This document shows positions 52,016-60,407 of a stretch of DNA of 64,000 nt, one piece after another (within the stretch, counting starts at the first letter, position 1; each line of letters begins with the position of its first letter). The DNA is from Kibdelosporangium aridum (GTDB lineage Bacteria > Actinomycetota > Actinomycetes > Mycobacteriales > Pseudonocardiaceae): assembly GCF_900176515.1 (NCBI RefSeq), contig NZ_FWXV01000008.1:310001-374000 (forward strand), in the 5' to 3' direction. The notes under the pieces were generated by a model. It saw only the letters and a program-made list of their open reading frames with translations, did no database searches and was not told the DNA's origin. The translations under genes and the position numbers were made by a program.

Positions 52016-53347
52016 TCAACCGAACTCGAACGGGCCGATGTCGATGGCCGCGCCTTGGACGCGCGCCGCGCCGTCGACGTCCTTGGTGAAGTTCGGGCTA
52101 TGGGGAGTGGAGCCGTTGTCGATGACGTCGACTTTTTGTGCTCGGGCCCGGAATTCGGTGAAGTCGGCAGGGTTGATCGCAGGCACCGGAGCGTGGGGGT
52201 TGCCCTCGAACTCCTTCCAGTCGGTCGCCACCGAGGGATCGGTCAGCTCCAGGTTGCCGGTGTCGTCGATCAACGCGTCCTTGCTGCCGCTGGCGTAGAC
52301 GGAACCTCCCGCGGTGACGAGGATGTTGTTGCGCATCTTGATTTTCGTGGTCTTCAAACCGCCGACGGTGCTGTGGAAGGTGAGCACGTGGCCGTCGACG
52401 CCGCCGCACAGGATGTTGTTCTCGATAGTGACACCGGTGATGCTGCCGAGTTCGATGTTCTGACTGCCGAAGGATTCGCAGACGTTGCCGCGGTAGGTGT
52501 AGTCACGGATGTCGGAGGTCGGCCGATGCCCGTTCTGCATGATCAGGCACTGTCCGGAGACTCGGATGCAGTAGTTGTTCTCCACCGTGACGTTGTACGA
52601 CACCGTGGTCCGGCTGCTGTGCTGGTAGTTCTGAATGCAGTCGGCGTGCGGTTCACCCTCGCCCTTGTTGACGTTCAGATCGTGGATGTAGTTGTTGCGG
52701 ATGGTGTGCCCGACGCCCCAGACACGCATGCCGTCGACGTCGTCGTTTCCGTCGTCGGACCACATGTCGTAGATGTTGTTCCGCTCGACCGTGATGTTCG
52801 AGCCACCCCAGAGGTAGACGCCGAAGTTGTTGGTCTGTGTCACCGTGTTGCGATAGATCAGAACGTTGCTGGCGCAGGTGTCGTAATCGCACGCGATGGC
52901 GTAATGGATGTGCTTGCCCTTCACCATGTTGTTGACGATCCGATGCCCGGTACCGGAGAACTTGATCCCCGTCGACGGGTCGTCTAGTTCGTCGCCGACC
53001 ACCGTGAAGCCGTCGATGGTCGCGTTGCTGCCGCTGATCACGATGTTCTTCAGCTTGACCACGCCGTTGGCGCGCACTGTGATCGCCTTGCCGACGGTCA
53101 ACGTCGAGCCGGAGTAGTCGCCTGGCTTGACGCAGATGACGTCCCCGGCGGAGGCGCGGTCGACGGCCTTCTGTGGGTTGGCATTGGTGCTTACCGTGCA
53201 GTCCTCGGTCGTGGGGTTGCCCGTGCCGTCAGTGCCGTACGGGAGGTCATCGGCTGGCGCAGAGCCTGCCGTGGCCAACGGGCCTGACACCACCATCGTC
53301 CCGAGCATCGCGGCCGTGCCAAGCAAGGCCGTCACGATTCTTTTCAC
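52016..53347 (-). CDS. secreted right-handed beta-helix protein
   Basis: 443 residues. Signal peptide (VKRIV, hydrophobic run, ATAGSA), then a parallel beta-helix made of short coils rich in N-x-I/V-x-x-N patterns (IVNNMVKGKHI, VLIYRNTVTQ, ITVERNNIYDM, HTIRNNYIHDL, VTVENNYCIR, VTIENNILC). Such folds occur in pectate lyases, mannuronan epimerases and other polysaccharide-active proteins. The GTG at 53347 gives a proper signal peptide; the frame opens much further upstream but overlaps the divergent GH16 gene. Two GGGACCGGTCCC palindromes lie between it and the GH16 gene. Enzymatic activity cannot be decided. Confidence 0.75.
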   Translation of the reverse strand: MKRIVTALLGTAAMLGTMVVSGPLATAGSAPADDLPYGTDGTGNPTTEDCTVSTNANPQKAVDRASAGDVICVKPGDYSGSTLTVGKAITVRANGVVKLKNIVISGSNATIDGFTVVGDELDDPSTGIKFSGTGHRIVNNMVKGKHIHYAIACDYDTCASNVLIYRNTVTQTNNFGVYLWGGSNITVERNNIYDMWSDDGNDDVDGMRVWGVGHTIRNNYIHDLNVNKGEGEPHADCIQNYQHSSRTTVSYNVTVENNYCIRVSGQCLIMQNGHRPTSDIRDYTYRGNVCESFGSQNIELGSITGVTIENNILCGGVDGHVLTFHSTVGGLKTTKIKMRNNILVTAGGSVYASGSKDALIDDTGNLELTDPSVATDWKEFEGNPHAPVPAINPADFTEFRARAQKVDVIDNGSTPHSPNFTKDVDGAARVQGAAIDIGPFEFG

Positions 53348-53422
53348 CGTTGATGCTTCCTCTCCATCAGCAAGTTGCTCCCGATGCGAACGACTCGACT
53401 GGGCAAGGTAGGAAGCCGCGAA

Positions 53423-53435
53423 GGGGACCGGTCCC
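53423..53435. promoter_or_regulatory. GGGACCGGTCCC operator (copy 1)
   Basis: GGGGACCGGTCCC, a perfect 12-base palindrome plus one base, 76 bases before the beta-helix gene start. It is identical in core to the second copy 65 bases away. Confidence 0.65.
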
Positions 53436-53487
53436 GAGCGATCTCCGATCGGCGACGACCACGATCTGCCTGCGGGTACAGGAATCC

Positions 53488-53501
53488 GGGGACCGGTCCC
53501 C
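53488..53501. promoter_or_regulatory. GGGGACCGGTCCCC operator (copy 2)
   Basis: A perfect 14-base palindrome 15 bases before the GH16 start. It resembles LacI-family operators such as the CebR site TGGGAGCGCTCCCA in its GGGA...TCCC arms, consistent with induction of the two glycan-active genes by a sugar. Confidence 0.65.
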
Positions 53502-53516
53502 ACCCGCAACGCCACA

Positions 53517-54734
53517 GTGCTGGACATGCATCTACAGCGAGTTTGTTCCGCGGTTCTGGCCGTGGTGCTGGCGGCGGGACTGGCGGGAGTCTCCGACGCG
53601 GTGGCAGTGGCGGCGGATCCACCGCTCAAGGTCACGGCGGTGTCCGCCAGCGGCGATGACGGCAACATCGCAGCCAACACCCTCGACAACAACCTCAACA
53701 CCCGCTGGTCGGCCGAAGGCGACGGCGTCTGGATCCAATACGACCTCGGCACACCGCAAACCATTGGCTCGGTTTCCATCGCCTGGCACAAAGGAGACAC
53801 CAGACGCGACACCTTCGACGTACAGCTGTCCACCGACGCGTCGTCGTGGACCCCTGTACTGACAAGGAAAACCAGCAGCGGCACAACACTTCAGCCGCAG
53901 AACTTCGACTTCCCCGACAACTCCGGCCGATACCTCCGCATCGTCGGCCACGGCAACACCGCCAACAACTGGACCAGCATCACCGAGACAACCGTCTACG
54001 GCGCCTCCTCGCAGCCGCCGGGCGATCAGACCCAGGCCGCCGTGCGGTACGGGTGGGGCACGCCGATGCCGATCTCCGACGAGTTCGACTACACCGGCCC
54101 AGTGGACCCAGCGAAGTGGGACGTGCCCAAAGGCAACGAGGGCGGCACGGCAGGGTGCTGGAAAGGACACAGCGAAAACGGCCGCCGGTGTGCGAAGAAC
54201 AGCACGGTCGCGAACGGCATCATGACGATGCGCGGGGAGGCCAACGGCGACACCGGCTGGCTGGAGCAGCGCCTGGAACGCCGGTACGGCCGGTGGGAGA
54301 TCCGGTCCCGCTCGCGCAACGTCGGCGCCTCCGGTGGCCTGTACCACCCGCTGCACCTGATCTGGCCGACGTCCGGCAAGCGGCTGGTGGACGGTGAGTA
54401 CGACTGGGTGGAGTACTCGAATCCCGACGCGCAGTGCCTGCAGGCTTTCCTGCACTACCCGAAGAGCCCGTCGGACAAGAAGGAGCGGCGTGAGCTCTGT
54501 CCGGTCGACATGACCCAGTGGCACAACTTCGCGTTCGAGTGGACATCGGCCGGTCTGGTCGGCTACGTCGACGGCGTGGAGTGGTTCCGGCTGTCCGGCG
54601 GCGCCAACGCCGACCGGGGAAACATCCAGGACATGCCCTCGGGCCATCTGAACATCCAGCTCGACAACTTCACCGGCAGCAGCGGCCTGCGCCCCGCGGT
54701 CTACGAAGTCGACTGGGTGCGCGTCTACTCCTGA
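53517..54734 (+). CDS. secreted GH16 beta-glucanase-like hydrolase with F5/8 (discoidin) domain
   Basis: 405 residues. Signal peptide (to about residue 32), a discoidin/CBM32-like carbohydrate-binding domain (about 35-160; NTRWSAEGDGVWIQYDLG), then a GH16-like jelly roll (about 180-405) with the ExDxxE catalytic triad at Glu294-Asp296-Glu299 (GEYDWVEY). GH16 members hydrolyse beta-1,3/1,4-glucans, agars or carrageenans. GTG at 53517; an in-frame ATG at 53526 is possible. It shares its control region with the divergent beta-helix gene, so the two probably respond to one polysaccharide. Confidence 0.82.
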   Translation: MLDMHLQRVCSAVLAVVLAAGLAGVSDAVAVAADPPLKVTAVSASGDDGNIAANTLDNNLNTRWSAEGDGVWIQYDLGTPQTIGSVSIAWHKGDTRRDTFDVQLSTDASSWTPVLTRKTSSGTTLQPQNFDFPDNSGRYLRIVGHGNTANNWTSITETTVYGASSQPPGDQTQAAVRYGWGTPMPISDEFDYTGPVDPAKWDVPKGNEGGTAGCWKGHSENGRRCAKNSTVANGIMTMRGEANGDTGWLEQRLERRYGRWEIRSRSRNVGASGGLYHPLHLIWPTSGKRLVDGEYDWVEYSNPDAQCLQAFLHYPKSPSDKKERRELCPVDMTQWHNFAFEWTSAGLVGYVDGVEWFRLSGGANADRGNIQDMPSGHLNIQLDNFTGSSGLRPAVYEVDWVRVYS

Positions 54735-54772
54735 GCTCCTTCGGGGAACGATCAATGAGATGGTGTCGAGCA

Positions 54773-54806
54773 GGTGCCCGGTGTCGCCGGTGCGCAGCCG
54801 GGCACC
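54773..54806 (+). terminator. hairpin terminator after GH16 gene
   Basis: GGTGCCCGG (54773-54781) pairs with CCGGGCACC (54798-54806) over 9 bases with a 16-base loop, 39 bases after the GH16 stop. Confidence 0.5.
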
Positions 54807-54942
54807 CTGTGGTCCTTTGACGTGCGGGTTGATCCAGACTGGGCGCTGCTCGCCGTGGGAAAAGGAAGATCCTGATGGCCAGCCAGTGGGTTCGCGTCGA
54901 AGCTTCACGCACGTCCGTCACAAGGGACCGGAGGGATTGCCG

Positions 54943-55827
54943 ATGAGATTGGCAGGTGGCTTGGCGCTCGCTTTCGCGGCGGCTTCTGCACTCGCTGGCT
55001 CAAATTTGGCGATCGCCGCCGGAATCGCTGTTGCCATTGCGCTTCTGGTAATCCTGATCCCTGAGTCGCCGTACGAATATCCCGGCTACGAAGTCACCCG
55101 AGTGGTCATATCGCAAGTGGTTGTCAATCTTCCATTGATTGCTGTATATGCCAGTACTTTCGGCGCCTACGTTGTTCCAGAGTACCCGGAGATTGCCAGC
55201 GCCAGCCTCGTGTTACTGGTGGCTGTCCTAACTTCTAACTGGCATATGGATCGCATCCACCCTTTAAGAACGATCGTGCTGACGGCTCTCGCAGTCGGTG
55301 CGGCCTTGCTGGTGACAGCGAGTTTCAGTGAGTCATCAGAAGACGTTCGGCAAGGCCAGCCGCAGCCGTGGTGGGGAGTTGCACTGGCTGCGGTCGCGCT
55401 GGTCCCCATGCTGGTGCCCACCCCTGGCTCGTCCAGGCGGTCCCGGCTTGGCAGATTTGCGCTGGCCTCGCTGATCGCGGCGGCTGTCTGTGGTGGGGCG
55501 GTCTACCAATTGGGTACCGATCTGGCGCCCACCTTTCTCAAGGATTTGTTCGTCGCGGCGGAACTGGGCCCGCTCGGCGTCGCCCTAGTGGTACTCATTG
55601 GCGCTGCCACCGTCACCGCGGTCATCGACACGTGGTCCGATGCCGAGATCGAACTCTCCGTCCTTGGTGGCGGCTGGTGGCCTGAGTGGGTCGGCCTGCT
55701 GGCAACAGCCGCCATGGCCGCCTTTGTGCCGCCGGTCCTGTTGATGATCCTGGCGGGCGCCGGGGTATTGATTAACGCGGCAATCTGGTGGCACATCGGA
55801 TACGTCTACATTAAATATTCTTCGTAA
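54943..55827 (+). CDS. integral membrane protein of unknown function
   Basis: 294 residues with about eight hydrophobic segments spread along the chain (for instance 5-35, 60-82, 90-100, 110-125, 150-165, 177-192, 212-230, 255-285). No conserved catalytic motif is visible and no family recognised. The ATG at 54943 has GGAGGG seven bases upstream, which sets the start. It stands between the GH16 gene and the acetyltransferase without overlap. Codon use is typical; base composition of the first half is less GC-rich than its neighbours. Confidence 0.65.
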   Translation: MRLAGGLALAFAAASALAGSNLAIAAGIAVAIALLVILIPESPYEYPGYEVTRVVISQVVVNLPLIAVYASTFGAYVVPEYPEIASASLVLLVAVLTSNWHMDRIHPLRTIVLTALAVGAALLVTASFSESSEDVRQGQPQPWWGVALAAVALVPMLVPTPGSSRRSRLGRFALASLIAAAVCGGAVYQLGTDLAPTFLKDLFVAAELGPLGVALVVLIGAATVTAVIDTWSDAEIELSVLGGGWWPEWVGLLATAAMAAFVPPVLLMILAGAGVLINAAIWWHIGYVYIKYSS

Positions 55828-55932
55828 TTCCCGGGATCGCGCCTGTCTTTCCCCGGCGGACCAGAACCCATGCGCGCTCTTCCCGGCGACGCGCCGTCGT
55901 CGCCAGCCAACGAGGTGGCCTGGAAGGCCAAG

Positions 55933-56439
55933 ATGAGGGGTATGACCAGGATCGAGATTCGCCCCGCCCGTCCTGACGAATTCGAAGCCATCGCCGGGCT
56001 GCGGTGGCGCTGGGTGACCGAACGAGACGGCTTGCCGGGAGCGGGCCGCGAGGAGTACGTGCGGAAGTTCGCCGTGTGGGCACGGGAGCATGCGGCCACA
56101 CACCGGTGCCTGGTCGTGGCGCGCGGGAACCAGGTGATCGGGATGGCGTTTCTCGCAATCACCGCACGCGTGCCGAGTCCTCGGGTATTCACCCGGGATT
56201 CCGGTGACGTCCAGTGCGTGTATGTGGTGCCAGAGGCCCGCAACGGCGGGCTCGGCGGCCTGCTGATCGACGCGACCCTGCGTGTGGCAACGGAATTGGG
56301 GTTGGAGCGGGTCACCGTGCATTCGTCAAAACGCGCTGTGCCGGCCTACGAGCGACACGGGTTCGCGGCGTCACCACATCTTCTGCAGATCGAGCTGCGC
56401 CAGCCGGGCGGGCCGAATCAGCAGCATGTCGAGGTGTGA
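55933..56439 (+). CDS. GNAT acetyltransferase
   Basis: 168 residues. TRIEIRPARPDEFEAIAGL (N-terminal strand-helix) and VYVVPEARNGGLGGLLIDATL (strand 4, with a variant R/Q-x-x-G-x-G/A acetyl-CoA pyrophosphate loop, RNGGLG) are the family core, followed by the AVPAYERHGF strand. It transfers an acetyl group from CoA to an amine, perhaps a protein, sugar or drug. I start at ATG 55933 with GGAAGG five bases upstream; a second ATG at 55942 has only a tight site. Substrate unknown. Confidence 0.8.
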   Translation: MRGMTRIEIRPARPDEFEAIAGLRWRWVTERDGLPGAGREEYVRKFAVWAREHAATHRCLVVARGNQVIGMAFLAITARVPSPRVFTRDSGDVQCVYVVPEARNGGLGGLLIDATLRVATELGLERVTVHSSKRAVPAYERHGFAASPHLLQIELRQPGGPNQQHVEV

Positions 56440-56615
56440 TTCCTCGAATCCGCCAGATTGGTCCGGACATTTGGCGGTCACACACTGACCTGTCCGGCCT
56501 GCGGCCACCGGCAAACAGGGCGGCGCAGCTTCCTCGGCCACGGAGGCTTGTCGCGATGCCGGAGCGCCCATCTGGCATTCACTAGCCGACGGGGGCACAT
56601 GAGACCATCGGTCAT

Positions 56616-57404
56616 GTGCGCGCACTGAAACGCATCCTGCTAGCGCTGGCGTCGTGGGTCGTAGTGACGGGATGTGGGCCGGATGTCCCAGCGGTATCCC
56701 AGGCAGACACGTTGCGCGCCTACCAGCCTCAGTTCGAGGAGGTCCGGCGCAAACTGCTCCAGGTCAAGTCCCTGCTGCCGGCGGCGAGGGTCGGCTCGGC
56801 GTCCTGTGCCGTGCCTGCCCCGTTGAACCCCAAGTTCATGTACACGACCGAATACGACGTTCGGACCGGGCAGAGCACGAACAACGTCGAGATCATCTCG
56901 GAACGGGCTCTCACAGACCCGGACACCCAGGTCAAGTACATGGACGCCTTCGAGTATGACCCGACCCAACTGATCGAGGCATTGCGCTGGACCGGACCAC
57001 ACGGCCCACTCGGCGACAATCAGATCGAGCTCCTCCCACCTGCGGCGACGTGGAACGAGGATGACGACCGCAAGCTGCGGACCAAACTGGACATCGGACT
57101 CGACACCCGATACGCGCTTGTCCTGCGCACGATCGAGTACACCCCGCCGCAACGCATCGACGAACCCACCAGAAAAGAGTTCTACAGCCGTATCGAGGCG
57201 GACGCCTTCGTTGTGGATCTGCACCAGGTGGCTTTGTTGTGCTCGTTCACTGCCGACGCGGAGTACTCCGATTTCGCCGTGCTCTACAACAACCGCACAA
57301 GCTGGTCCGCCACGATGTACGAGAACATGGCAGGCAGTCTGGGATACCGGATCGTCAAGCATCTGGAACAGCTGACCGGTGGCACCGTCGGCAAGCCGAA
57401 ATGA
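56616..57404 (+). CDS. lipoprotein of unknown function
   Basis: 262 residues with a lipoprotein signal ending VVTGC (Cys near residue 20), placing it on the outer face of the membrane. Mature part: a short coiled region (RAYQPQFEEVRRKLLQVKSLL), then beta-rich sequence with ALVLRTIEYTPPQRI and a DAFVVDLHQVALLC strand; one Cys pair could bridge. No domain recognised. GTG start. The 176-base stretch before it has no promoter that I can name. It may be part of a cell-envelope sensor or storage system; nothing more can be said. Confidence 0.65.
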   Translation: MRALKRILLALASWVVVTGCGPDVPAVSQADTLRAYQPQFEEVRRKLLQVKSLLPAARVGSASCAVPAPLNPKFMYTTEYDVRTGQSTNNVEIISERALTDPDTQVKYMDAFEYDPTQLIEALRWTGPHGPLGDNQIELLPPAATWNEDDDRKLRTKLDIGLDTRYALVLRTIEYTPPQRIDEPTRKEFYSRIEADAFVVDLHQVALLCSFTADAEYSDFAVLYNNRTSWSATMYENMAGSLGYRIVKHLEQLTGGTVGKPK

Positions 57405-57522
57405 AACCGCTTGTGCCAGAACGACTTCTCGGAGGAGAGCAGCGGCACGCGCATGGCCCCTGATCCGCGCAGCGTTGATCACGTGGCCGGCTACTCGGAT
57501 GGGTCGGTTGTTTCCGAATCCA

Positions 57523-57532
57523 GGACCGGTCC
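57523..57532. promoter_or_regulatory. GGACCGGTCC palindrome
   Basis: GGACCGGTCC, the 10-base core of the two palindromes at 53423 and 53488, occurs 27 bases before the start of the next membrane protein gene. Weaker evidence than for the pair, because a 10-base match can arise by chance in GC-rich DNA. Confidence 0.35.
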
Positions 57533-57558
57533 CGGTGGTGCCGTAGATGCTGTGAAGC

Positions 57559-58269
57559 GTGACGCAGCAGGGGAGACGGCGGCGGGCGGTGGGCGCTGTG
57601 GTGCGCGGTCCGGCCCGGCGCGGGACGTTCGTGGTTCGGTGGCGGCTGCGGATCGGTGGCTTGCTCAGCGGCGTGTTGTTGATCGCCAGCCTGGGCTGGC
57701 TGGTGTTCCTGGTGCCCACCACCCCGTGGTGGATTACCCCGATGTTCCGGTCCGTGGACGGTCTCGGCTCACTGCTGATCTCGCTGTTCACCCTGGTCTT
57801 ATGGCTGGGCCTGCCCGGGACCGTCGCGGTGCTGGCCTGGATCCGTCCCGGCAACGCCGCGTTGCGCCGGCGGGTGCTGGCGATGGACACCGAGGGCGTG
57901 TGGATCTACGAGTCGGCGACCTGGTGGTCCACTCCGCGCCTCGTGCCGTGGCGAGACGCCAGTCCAGTTCGTGTGTACACCCTCGACCACACCGACGTAG
58001 AACCCGCCGACACCGGACCAGCACTGGTGCCGTGGGACTTCCTGGCGTTCGGCGATCCACCGCAGGCCACCATCCACCTGCTGTGGTTGACCGCGTCCGT
58101 CGAGGACATCGTCACGCAGGCCCGGCGACGTCGACCGGATCTCACCGTCCTCGACCAGCGCACCCCTCCGGTATCAGGTCCCGGCGGTTGGGTACTACGC
58201 CGGCGTCGCCGACCACGCTCCGGTGCCAGCAGACGATGCTCAAGGCGAGGACGCGTCTGTCCTGAGTAG
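57559..58269 (+). CDS. membrane protein with basic tail
   Basis: 236 residues. Two hydrophobic helices (about 32-52 and 66-94), followed by a ~140-residue soluble part beginning RRVLAMDTEGVWIYESATWW, which resembles a small PH-like or DUF beta-domain, and a C-terminal Arg cluster (VLRRRRRPRSGASRR). GTG start with GTGAAGC upstream. It ends four bases before the convergent methyltransferase stop. No function can be assigned; a transcription-linked GGACCGGTCC is just upstream. Confidence 0.6.
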   Translation: MTQQGRRRRAVGAVVRGPARRGTFVVRWRLRIGGLLSGVLLIASLGWLVFLVPTTPWWITPMFRSVDGLGSLLISLFTLVLWLGLPGTVAVLAWIRPGNAALRRRVLAMDTEGVWIYESATWWSTPRLVPWRDASPVRVYTLDHTDVEPADTGPALVPWDFLAFGDPPQATIHLLWLTASVEDIVTQARRRRPDLTVLDQRTPPVSGPGGWVLRRRRRPRSGASRRCSRRGRVCPE

Positions 58270-58273
58270 ACTG

Positions 58274-59110
58274 TCAGTGCGGAGCGGGTTTTCTCGCTAC
58301 CGCACCGACTACGAGCCGCTGCACCGCGGCGACAGGCTTGAGCGTGGGGCCGTCGGGCCACCAGTCCATCACCGGCACCAGTCCGGGTTGCACCAGCTCC
58401 AAGCCGTCGAGGAAAGACAGGATTTCCTCGTGCGTCCGGCACTCTCCTGAGCCTACGGACTGGCGCAGATTCATCTCCAGCTGACGTGCCAGGTCGCGGT
58501 GCTCACTTCCCTCGCCCGGGTCGAGGAAATGACTCAGTGCGACGTAGGAATCCGGCGGCAACGCGTCGATGTACGCGGCCATGATCTCGGCCGGCCCCTC
58601 CTCGTCGAGCACGTGGTGGATCGTCGCGCACTGCATCAGCGCGACCGGCCGGGTGAAGTCGATGTACTTGCGCACTACCGGATTCGCCAGCACGTCGGCT
58701 GGCCGGCGCAAATCCGCGAAGACGAAATGGGTCTGTGGGTTCTCCTCCAGCAGCGCTCGCCCGTGCGCGGCGACGACCGGGTCGTTGTCCACGTAGACGA
58801 CCGTGACGTCCGAGGAAAGCCGTTGGGCGGCTTGGTGGACGTTCTCCGCCGTGGGCAACCCGGAACCGCAGTCCAGGAACTGATCGATCCCGGCCTGGCC
58901 AACCAGGAACCGGACCACGCGGATCAACCAGCTGCGCAGGTCCCTCGCCGCGACCGGCGCGTCCGGATCGATCTCGATCGCGCGGCGGCACACCTCGCGA
59001 TCGACCTCGAAGTTGTCCTTGCCGCCCAGGAACGCGTCGTAGACGCGGGCGATGCTCGGTCTGGTCGGATCGACCTCGCCAGCCAGGTCGAGCTCGTTGA
59101 CTCCCGCCAT
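58274..59110 (-). CDS. SAM-dependent methyltransferase (Methyltransf_19 / DUF574)
   Basis: 278 residues. PSIARVYDAFLGGKDNFEVDR at the N-terminus is the DUF574 hallmark, followed by FLDCGSGLPTAENVHQ and VVYVDNDPVVAAH, the SAM-binding and acidic-loop motifs, and ATIHHVLDE. Common in actinomycetes, often near secondary-metabolite or regulatory genes; the substrate is not known. Start at 59110 (MAGVNE) is chosen because it begins at the conserved region; GTG at 59155 is possible. It is divergent from the MerR gene and convergent with the previous membrane gene. Confidence 0.85.
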   Translation of the reverse strand: MAGVNELDLAGEVDPTRPSIARVYDAFLGGKDNFEVDREVCRRAIEIDPDAPVAARDLRSWLIRVVRFLVGQAGIDQFLDCGSGLPTAENVHQAAQRLSSDVTVVYVDNDPVVAAHGRALLEENPQTHFVFADLRRPADVLANPVVRKYIDFTRPVALMQCATIHHVLDEEGPAEIMAAYIDALPPDSYVALSHFLDPGEGSEHRDLARQLEMNLRQSVGSGECRTHEEILSFLDGLELVQPGLVPVMDWWPDGPTLKPVAAVQRLVVGAVARKPAPH

Positions 59111-59246
59111 CCCGGACACACCTGCCGTTTCGTAGCCCGATTTGATCCGGACCACCTTACTGCCTACCTACCACACCGGGTCACGCACTTGGCTGCGCGA
59201 CATTGAGCCGTGCACCGGAGACGAGCGTCAGCGGTAATCGACTTGC

Positions 59247-59265
59247 GCCTCAACCTGCTTGAGGC
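59247..59265. promoter_or_regulatory. MerR operator overlapping the promoter
   Basis: GCCTCAA (59247-59253) and TTGAGGC (59259-59265) form a perfect 7-base dyad with a 5-base centre, 16 bases before the MerR ATG. The 19-base symmetrical element is the typical size of a MerR-family binding site. Confidence 0.6.
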
Positions 59266-59280
59266 ATCACAGTGGCCACC

Positions 59281-60330
59281 ATGAACGACCATGAGCTCTA
59301 CCCCATCGGAGACGCCGCGCGCCGCAGCGGCCTGAGCGTGAGCGCCGTGCGGTTCTACGCCGACACCGGGCTCATCGAACCCACGGGCCTGAACGAGGCT
59401 GGCCACCGGATGTACGACATCCATGCCATCGCCCGGCTGGAACTCGTCCGCACCCTGCGCGAGCTGGACACCGACCTGGACGAGATCCGCCGCCTGCTCG
59501 AAGGCGGCACGACCCTGCACGACCTGCTCACCACGCACCTGGAGATCGTCGAACGTCAGGAGCGCACCCTGCGGGCCAGGCGGGCGGTGCTCAGGGCACT
59601 GATCAAACAGGGTGGCACGACCGTTCAGGCCGACCTGATGCACAAGCTCGTCTCGATGACCGACGAGCAACGTGAACAGACCATCGACGACTTCTGGAAC
59701 GACGTCGGCGAGGATCTGGAGGTCCCCGAGGGCTTCGTCGACCGGTTGCGGACGATGCGCCCGGTCCTGCCCGCGGACCCCACGGCCGCCCAGCTCGAGG
59801 CCTGGATCGAGCTGGCCGACCTGGTGTCGGACGCGGTGTTCCGCGACGCGGTCCGCACCTACCTGCGCGACGCCTACTCCGCACCGGAGACCCGGGTTCT
59901 GGCGACCGAGCCGTTCCAGGACTTCATGCACGTGAGCGGTGCCGCGCTCGTAGAGGAGCTGCTCGCCGCGTACCGTGCCGGAGAGTCCCCGCGGTCGCCT
60001 TGGGCCCAGCAGGCCGTCACACGTTTCATGGAAGCGGCCACCGCGTTGTCCGGCACACTGCTCACCCCCGAAGTCCGTAACCGGATGGCCGACGGATACC
60101 AGCAGATTCCTGACATCCTGCGCCAGATCGCTGAAGAGGAAGCCACCTCCGAAGGCCCCGGCTACGACGACACCCACGGCCGGTATCTGTCCCTGGTGGC
60201 GCTGATCAACGGGACCGCGACAGAAGAGAACCACGACTGCATCCCCTATGCCTGGATCGCCGACGCCATGCGCGCGGCGCCTCGGCAACCGGGCAGGAAC
60301 ACCGGCCCAGTTTCACGGGCTCGCCGGTGA
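59281..60330 (+). CDS. MerR-family transcriptional regulator
   Basis: 349 residues. Winged-helix DNA-binding domain at the N-terminus (YPIGDAARRSGLSVSAVRFYADTGLIEPTG, arms RMYD and ELVRTLREL) followed by a ~240-residue mostly helical effector domain, larger than in simple MerR proteins and including a Trp/Phe-rich segment (about 130-160). The ATG at 59281 has no ribosome site and sits right behind the operator, so a leaderless transcript is likely. The effector is unknown; the target may be itself or the following gene. Confidence 0.85.
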   Translation: MNDHELYPIGDAARRSGLSVSAVRFYADTGLIEPTGLNEAGHRMYDIHAIARLELVRTLRELDTDLDEIRRLLEGGTTLHDLLTTHLEIVERQERTLRARRAVLRALIKQGGTTVQADLMHKLVSMTDEQREQTIDDFWNDVGEDLEVPEGFVDRLRTMRPVLPADPTAAQLEAWIELADLVSDAVFRDAVRTYLRDAYSAPETRVLATEPFQDFMHVSGAALVEELLAAYRAGESPRSPWAQQAVTRFMEAATALSGTLLTPEVRNRMADGYQQIPDILRQIAEEEATSEGPGYDDTHGRYLSLVALINGTATEENHDCIPYAWIADAMRAAPRQPGRNTGPVSRARR

Positions 60331-60407
60331 GGAGCGCGAGGGCGCTGCGACAAGACTGCGACTCGCCCCGGACGCCGGTCGGACATCACCGGACGAGGAT
60401 GAGGTTC

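Noticed and set aside
56455..56575. CPACGH zinc-ribbon-like reading after the GNAT stop, in the same frame
   Set aside because: No start codon with a ribosome site, and only a single CxxC with no matching second half; a chance pattern.
58274..59110. DUF574 methyltransferase as a tailoring enzyme of the lanthipeptide cluster
   Set aside because: It lies 36 kb away and belongs to a different family than the isoaspartyl-type methyltransferases linked to FxLD precursors.
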